A stretch of DNA of 60,991 nucleotides, taken from positions 1 through 60,991 of the forward strand of contig JABJAH010000059.1 of the NCBI GenBank assembly GCA_018666155.1, given 5' to 3'. This document shows positions 56,939 to 60,991 of the stretch, one piece after another (position 1 is the stretch's first letter; each line of letters starts with the position of its first letter). The notes beneath the pieces were generated by a model. That model made no database searches. It was given only the letters and a program-made list of their open reading frames with translations, and was not told where the DNA came from. This DNA is from Rhodospirillaceae bacterium (GTDB lineage Bacteria; Pseudomonadota; Alphaproteobacteria; Rhodospirillales; Rhodospirillaceae). The position numbers were made by a program, and so were the translations under genes.

Positions 56939-58006
56939 ATGCCTCGAGCGATATCCGATCGATGTAGAGAATTCCTAAAACACTGGGAATCGTTGCGTGA
57001 TGGCAAAGTGATGCCGTCGCTCCAGGATTATCTTGATCATCCAAGTCCTGACCTGCAGCCCAATGTGATGATTACGGATTTCGTTTCTAGAACCGAAATT
57101 CCCATCCGTCTTTTTGGAACGGCGTTGGTCAAGCTGGTTCGTGCAGATCCGACGGGCAGAAACTTCATTAGTACATTTTCTCCACCCGGCGTATCGGATC
57201 CGTTCGCCGATATGGCGCAATTTCTAACCGCCCAGCCTTGTGGAACGTCGAATGTAAAAACCGCAATTACGGCAAATGGGCATGATGCGGAACTTGATTC
57301 GATTACCCTGCCGCTCGCGACAGCCGATGGATCTCCGCCATGTCTTGTTGGCTATTTTCAATGTGTCACTGAGCTGGAGCCCGATGACTTTATCTATCAA
57401 GTCGTCGGTTATGGGGAGTCCATGTTTGTTGATATCGGCGCTGGAATTCCTGAATCGGACGTGCCAGTCACGAGCAGTGATGTCGCCATCGACGTTGGAT
57501 CTGAAGCCGACTTATTCAAAACATTCGAAGACCATTGGCGTTTGTTGGAGAGCGATAGTCTTATCCCAAGGCTTTCCGAGTTTCTGAATCGGCCGATACC
57601 CATTTTACAACCTTATGTGACGATCCTCGACCTTGTATCCCCGAACGAGCTGACATTTAGACTCGTCGGCACTGCCATTACGGAAACATTTGGGATGGAC
57701 GCGACGGGGCAAAACATTCTGAGTTTCATGCCGGGTGAAGACGGTAAAATTCTCAGCGATGTCGCATTTCAAATCACCTCACATCCGTGCGGCGCTAAGA
57801 TTGGCTCCGACGTCGCCACGGCGACCGGGCGGGCTATGACGTCGGAAAGTGTCGGTTTCCCGCTTTTGCGAAAAGAAAACGAAAGTGCATGTGTCGTTTG
57901 GCTGAATCTTTTGGGTGAGCCAGCTCATTACGGTGAACCCGTTGTCCAGATGTCTAATTTCAAGCGGTCAGCTTGGATTGATGTCGGGGCAGGGGTGCCG
58001 GAATAG
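56939..58006 (+). CDS. Tandem PAS_5-type protein
   Basis: 355 residues in two similar halves. Each half has a W/L-rich start (FLKHWESLRDGKVMPSLQDY; FEDHWRLLESDSLIPRLSEF), P-(I/D)LQP, then (I/F)RLFGTAL or FRLVGTAITETFG-DATG and a C-terminal strand ending in DVGAGIPE or DVGAGVPE. This is the pattern of the PAS_5 (PF07310-type) family in alphaproteobacteria. No kinase, cyclase or DNA-binding domain is present, so it is a stand-alone sensor-like protein. Confidence 0.8.
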   Translation: MPRAISDRCREFLKHWESLRDGKVMPSLQDYLDHPSPDLQPNVMITDFVSRTEIPIRLFGTALVKLVRADPTGRNFISTFSPPGVSDPFADMAQFLTAQPCGTSNVKTAITANGHDAELDSITLPLATADGSPPCLVGYFQCVTELEPDDFIYQVVGYGESMFVDIGAGIPESDVPVTSSDVAIDVGSEADLFKTFEDHWRLLESDSLIPRLSEFLNRPIPILQPYVTILDLVSPNELTFRLVGTAITETFGMDATGQNILSFMPGEDGKILSDVAFQITSHPCGAKIGSDVATATGRAMTSESVGFPLLRKENESACVVWLNLLGEPAHYGEPVVQMSNFKRSAWIDVGAGVPE

Positions 58007-58126
58007 CGTAAGTATAGACCTAAGGTTGGGTGGTTTAGGCTTAATGCTCTTTTCAGGCTCGGTGCTGCGTTCTAATCTCCCTATACGGGGCATAGGGCCT
58101 GAACCGTTCCGACCGAAGAGATGACG

Positions 58127-58702
58127 ATGCGCAACACCCTAAAGACTCTCATGATCAGTGCGATGCTGGTTTTACCAGTGGGTGCCCATGCTCAATCCAT
58201 GAGCCTTGATGACGCCATGAAAAAGCACAAAGGGCATTCGGTTGAGTGGATCGCAGAAGCAACGGGCGAGTCAGAAACCGATGTGACGACCGCATTGCTT
58301 GCCAACTATCGTGTGCCCATCGACGCGGATGAGTTCGATGAGGTCTGGGAAAAGCTGACGGAGTGGGAGAACCCACTGTTCATCACCATCGTTGCTGGCA
58401 CGGTGATTGAAGTGCATTCCAAAATCCCTATGGGGTCCTATTCACAGGGATTCTACAATCTGAACAGCATGGATGGCCTAAGCGGGCATTTTCAGCCCAA
58501 GAATATGGAAGCGATTTACATCATCGAGGAGCCTTCTCGCGAAGGTGGTGTTGCTCGCCAAGTTGCGTTCTACGACAAGGGCGGCAAGCGCATCTTCGGC
58601 ATCTTCGTGAATCGCTTGGCCAGTGGCGGCGAGCATGATCCAGCAACGTTGGTGCAGTTCCAAGCCATGAACGAATACTACAAGGCGCAGGCGGGCGGTT
58701 AG
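58127..58702 (+). CDS. Exported HutX/ChuX-like protein (copy 2)
   Basis: 191 residues. The signal peptide ends near GAHA. The body is clearer than copy 1: VWEKLTEWENPLFITIVAG, EVHSKIPMGSYSQGFYNLN, GLSGHFQPKNMEAIYII and RQVAFYDKGGKRIFGIFVNR, matching the HutX/ChuX heme-carrier fold. H97 and H121 are candidate heme ligands. GAAGAG precedes the ATG at 58127; an ATG 6 bases earlier is possible. It is 31 bases upstream of cytochrome b561 on the same strand. Confidence 0.8.
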   Translation: MRNTLKTLMISAMLVLPVGAHAQSMSLDDAMKKHKGHSVEWIAEATGESETDVTTALLANYRVPIDADEFDEVWEKLTEWENPLFITIVAGTVIEVHSKIPMGSYSQGFYNLNSMDGLSGHFQPKNMEAIYIIEEPSREGGVARQVAFYDKGGKRIFGIFVNRLASGGEHDPATLVQFQAMNEYYKAQAGG

Positions 58703-58733
58703 AGGCCGGTCCGTCTGTCGGGATTGTTTTGTG

Positions 58734-59333
58734 ATGCGTGAGAACACGACTGCTCGCTGGGGCACGGTCTCAATTACGTTACATTGGATGTTCGCGGTCT
58801 TCGTCGCGATCCAGGTTCCCATTGGATTTTGGTTATCGCGGGAAGCTCCGCAAGCCCGGATCACCGGCGATGATTGGTTGCTGCTGTGGCTAGAGCAAAT
58901 TCATCACAGTATGGGGTTCGTAATTTTAGCCGTGGCGGCCTTGCGCATATCGTGGCGATTGTCACATATCAGCCCATCTGCACCGCCAGCACCTGCGTAT
59001 CAAAAGGTTCTTGCACATATCACGCATATAGCGCTTTACGTTTTGATGATCGTCTTCCCGCTATCGGGGTGGGCGGGGTCCAGCTTGATTGGTAGTGCAC
59101 AGTTTCCGGTACCGATTAATTTCTTTGGTCTTGAAATGATCGGGTTGGGTTTTTTACGTAGCCTGGAACCACCGTTCAACACGTTCCGGCTTTATCGTGA
59201 CATCCACACTTATTGCTGGTGGGTTGGTGGTGGTCTTTTGACACTGCACATCCTGGCAGGGCTCTATCATCATTTTGTCGTCAAAGATGATGTTCTACAT
59301 CGCATGCTACCGGTGCTGAAGAAACGGGAATAG
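58734..59333 (+). CDS. Cytochrome b561
   Basis: 199-residue four-helix inner-membrane diheme cytochrome. His ligand candidates are H17 in SITLHWMF, H57/H58 in EQIHHSMGF, H95/H98 in LAHITHIALY, and H172 and H179 in TLHILAGLYHH. These proteins move electrons from quinol to periplasmic acceptors such as superoxide or exported oxidoreductases. It follows the HutX-like gene by 31 bases, probably one operon. Confidence 0.92.
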   Translation: MRENTTARWGTVSITLHWMFAVFVAIQVPIGFWLSREAPQARITGDDWLLLWLEQIHHSMGFVILAVAALRISWRLSHISPSAPPAPAYQKVLAHITHIALYVLMIVFPLSGWAGSSLIGSAQFPVPINFFGLEMIGLGFLRSLEPPFNTFRLYRDIHTYCWWVGGGLLTLHILAGLYHHFVVKDDVLHRMLPVLKKRE

Positions 59334-59421
59334 AACTCTCGGCTTTTGATCTGCCTCAGTTAGAACGGTCACTCAAATTGGGTGCCGATCGCAGGGGTGT
59401 TCGTTGATTGTCGTTGCTGGG

Positions 59422-59889
59422 TTATGCGTTCTCCAGCGCTCTCTCAAGATGATCTAGAAACTTGTTCCAGCCGCCCATATGGGAGTCACGGCTAGATTTG
59501 GATTCAAATACGGCATGGTGAAATGTTAGAGCTGTTTTTTGGTCTTGGTCTGCAAAGTCGACAGTAATCAAAGTCTCGACATCTGGGTCATTGGTTCCGC
59601 CAAGCCACTTTTGAGTCATGACGATCTGTTCATCAGCAACAATACCTCGATAGGCGCCGCCCATTTTGTACGAATTGCCGTCGGGAGAGCTCATGTGAAG
59701 GTGCCACGCACCACCAGGCTTAAAATCTACGGTGATGGACTCGAGGGTGAAGTCGGGCGGGCAGAACCAATGAGTTAAATGCTCAGGAGCTGTCCACATT
59801 TTGAAGACGAGGGCGCGTGGGGCATTGATAGTTCGCGTGATCGTAAGCTCAAGGTCGCTTGGGTTTTGTAATTCAGCTGCGTCCGCCAT
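59422..59889 (-). CDS. AHSA1/SRPBCC-family protein
   Basis: 155 residues of the AHSA1 (activator of Hsp90 ATPase homologue 1)-like START fold: LTITRTINAPRALVFKMWTA, then LTHWFCPPDF, VDFKPGGAWHLHM and HHAVFESKSSRDSHMGGW. Function of these stand-alone bacterial members is not settled. It lies 84 bases downstream of the ArsR regulator on the same strand, a common pairing. Confidence 0.92.
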   Translation of the reverse strand: MADAAELQNPSDLELTITRTINAPRALVFKMWTAPEHLTHWFCPPDFTLESITVDFKPGGAWHLHMSSPDGNSYKMGGAYRGIVADEQIVMTQKWLGGTNDPDVETLITVDFADQDQKTALTFHHAVFESKSSRDSHMGGWNKFLDHLERALENA

Positions 59890-59973
59890 GATCGAGTCCT
59901 TCTTCGGTGTGCGTGCTAATTGGTTTCTATATTGGGGTGTTGGTAGAGGGTGATGTCGTCTTCGGTAAGTGCA

Positions 59974-60318
59974 CTAGTGCTGCTCATCGGGATTCCCTTT
60001 TTGCAGGTCTTGCAAATAGAGATCGAGGCGGTCGAGGCTTTCGTCCCAGAAGCGACTGTAAGATTCTAGCCAATCGTTCGCGCCCTTGAGCGCTTTGGCT
60101 TCGAGTTTGCACGGACGCCATTGGGCATCTCGGCCCCGGCTTATAAGGCCAGCCCGCTCAAGAACCTTGAGATGCTTTGAGATGGCGGGCATGGACATTG
60201 CAAAAGGCTCGGCTAGCTCTGTGACCGGGGCTTCCCCCTGTGCCAGGCGGGCCAAGATGGCGCGACGTGTGGGGTCCGCGAGGGCCGCAAAAGTTTCGCT
60301 GAGGGAGTCTGTGGGCAT
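59974..60318 (-). CDS. ArsR-family transcriptional regulator
   Basis: 114 residues from the ATG at 60318. The winged helix shows LSETFAALADPTRRAILARL and FAMSMPAISKHLKVLERAGL. It lacks the Cys metal site of ArsR itself, as is usual for regulators paired with AHSA1 proteins. A dyad operator candidate lies directly upstream, so autoregulation is likely. Confidence 0.93.
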   Translation of the reverse strand: MPTDSLSETFAALADPTRRAILARLAQGEAPVTELAEPFAMSMPAISKHLKVLERAGLISRGRDAQWRPCKLEAKALKGANDWLESYSRFWDESLDRLDLYLQDLQKGNPDEQH

Positions 60319-60325
60319 TCTATAA

Positions 60326-60357
60326 TTAACCAATCTGTTAAATAACTATATGGTTAA
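60326..60357. promoter_or_regulatory. 32-bp dyad, candidate ArsR operator
   Basis: TTAACCA-ATCT-GTTA-AA-TAAC-TATA-TGGTTAA: the outer 7-base and inner 4-base arms match around a central AA. It sits 8 to 39 bases before the ArsR ATG, so it probably overlaps the promoter. Confidence 0.65.
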
Positions 60358-60431
60358 GTATAAGTCTGAGAGCCGAATGTCAAGCGCGCTCTATCGGTTG
60401 TTTTGAACCTAACGCCGCGCCGAGCTCAGCA

Positions 60432-60462
60432 AAAAGGGGCCCGTCAATGACGAGCCCCTTTT
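60432..60462 (-). terminator. Terminator after the window-end methyltransferase
   Basis: AAAAGGGGC and GCCCCTTTT close an inner CGTCA/TGACG pair; on the minus strand the stem is followed by T. It lies 16 bases after the methyltransferase stop. Confidence 0.85.
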
Positions 60463-60478
60463 CTCAATTTGCGTCGTC

Positions 60479-60991
60479 TTATGTCTTGATGGCGATGTAG
60501 TTCGAGGCCAAACCGTTGCCTTTGTTTTTGGTGACCTTCAAGCCGGATTTCCGCATTTCGCCGGGGAAGTCGACGTCATGCCAATCCAGATACCAATCTT
60601 CATGGTTCCAACGGTAGTTGTACCAAAGCGTAAATTTATTGTGCGCTGTTACCATCGGATTGTTTTGATCGGTGGCTGAGAATGTCCCACCAGTCCGGAG
60701 GACTCGCCCAACTTCTTTGATGATGTCTTTCGACGCCTGGGTGTTGACTTCGTGAAACAGGAGGTTGGACGTCACGATATCGAAGTGGCCATCAGGGAAG
60801 CCTGTGTCTTCAGCCAAGCGCTGGGCAAAGTTGACCTCTTGTCCCATATCCAGGGCCTTCATATGGGCGTAGCGAACCATCGGTGCGCCGATATCGATGC
60901 CCCAAACTTCAGCGTCGGGGAAGCGTCGCTTCATCGACGTGGCGAATTGGCCGATAGACGTCCCGATATCAAGAATGCGGCGGACCTTGCC
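60479..60991 (-). CDS. Class I SAM-dependent methyltransferase, 5' end outside the window
   Basis: About 170 residues are visible; the frame is open to base 60991, so the N-terminal domain is missing. It begins with motif I, KVRRILDIGTSIGQFA, then VWGIDIGAPMVRYAH, FDIVTSNLLFHEV and LRTGGTFSATDQNNP. It is a paralogue of the enzyme at 7780-8949 and likely has the same two-domain layout. Substrate unknown. Confidence 0.85.
   Translation of the reverse strand, partial: GKVRRILDIGTSIGQFATSMKRRFPDAEVWGIDIGAPMVRYAHMKALDMGQEVNFAQRLAEDTGFPDGHFDIVTSNLLFHEVNTQASKDIIKEVGRVLRTGGTFSATDQNNPMVTAHNKFTLWYNYRWNHEDWYLDWHDVDFPGEMRKSGLKVTKNKGNGLASNYIAIKT

Noticed and set aside
1..60991. Mobile elements, prophage, CRISPR, tRNA or rRNA genes
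   Set aside because: No transposase, integrase, phage structural gene, repeat-spacer array or clover-leaf-like sequence was found on reading both strands; the receptor remnant is explained by recombination between receptor genes.

Overview
This window reads as chromosomal DNA of a Gram-negative alphaproteobacterium, probably a free-living, Rhodospirillales-like or related lineage. The evidence is synteny and content: a dgt-argS-SPOR-nagZ-M50 protease-scpA-scpB-tatABC-serS-surE-pcm-nlpD run, yajC with a fused secDF, an Mth938/NDUFAF3-like gene after secDF, the hopanoid genes hpnCDE, trmFO, ErpA-type Fe-S carrier, DUF4170 and PAS_5-type proteins, and several large TonB-dependent receptors. I see no tRNA or rRNA genes, CRISPR array, transposase, phage gene or integrase. 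The lineage call is inference; no marker phylogeny was run.

Layout. 1-5195: two tandemly duplicated TonB-dependent receptors, each ending in the same 11-bp-stem terminator, then a C-terminal remnant of a further receptor. 5314-7378: an atypical receiver-domain protein and a membrane histidine kinase. 7411-8949: a methyltransferase and a small partner on the minus strand. 9000-12740: a minus-strand cluster whose first gene encodes a secreted peptide with 18 cysteines in a Cys-Gly tail, followed by a His-rich protein of unknown function, a TPR/SPINDLY-type O-GlcNAc-transferase-like protein and an exported NmrA-like protein. 13015-19204: valS, a second TPR-glycosyltransferase-like protein, ilvD. 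19244-21018: exported aldo/keto reductase and exonuclease III. 21213-24614: a third full TonB receptor and a secreted HExxH protein. 24619-40465: erpA, then the long housekeeping run from dgt to the nlpD-like gene, a flavoprotein and an ATPase. 40619-43986: yajC, secDF and the Mth938 gene. 44050-49964: a truncated PuuD-like membrane protein, hpnCDE, an NDUFAF6-like pseudoenzyme and trmFO. 50080-60991: accessory genes, including a CNT nucleoside transporter, a carbon-nitrogen hydrolase with a DUF1838 protein, two exported HutX-like proteins, a cytochrome b561, a DEAD-box helicase, a tandem PAS protein, an ArsR/AHSA1 pair and a second methyltransferase cut by the window end.

How the parts fit. 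The core supplies protein export (SecDF-YajC, TatABC), translation and tRNA modification (ValS, ArgS, SerS, TrmFO), chromosome condensation (ScpAB), cell-wall recycling and division (NagZ, SPOR, LysM-M23) and hopanoid precursor synthesis (HpnCDE). Several Tat-like substrates lie in the same window as tatABC. The accessory genes point to uptake of scarce ligands through TonB receptors and possibly to periplasmic heme handling (HutX-like proteins beside cytochrome b561).

The best candidate for an undescribed system is 9843-12740: a Cys-Gly-rich exported peptide co-directional with a His-motif protein and a GT41-type glycosyltransferase. The second is the pair of signal-peptide-bearing HutX-like proteins, one of them directly upstream of cytochrome b561.
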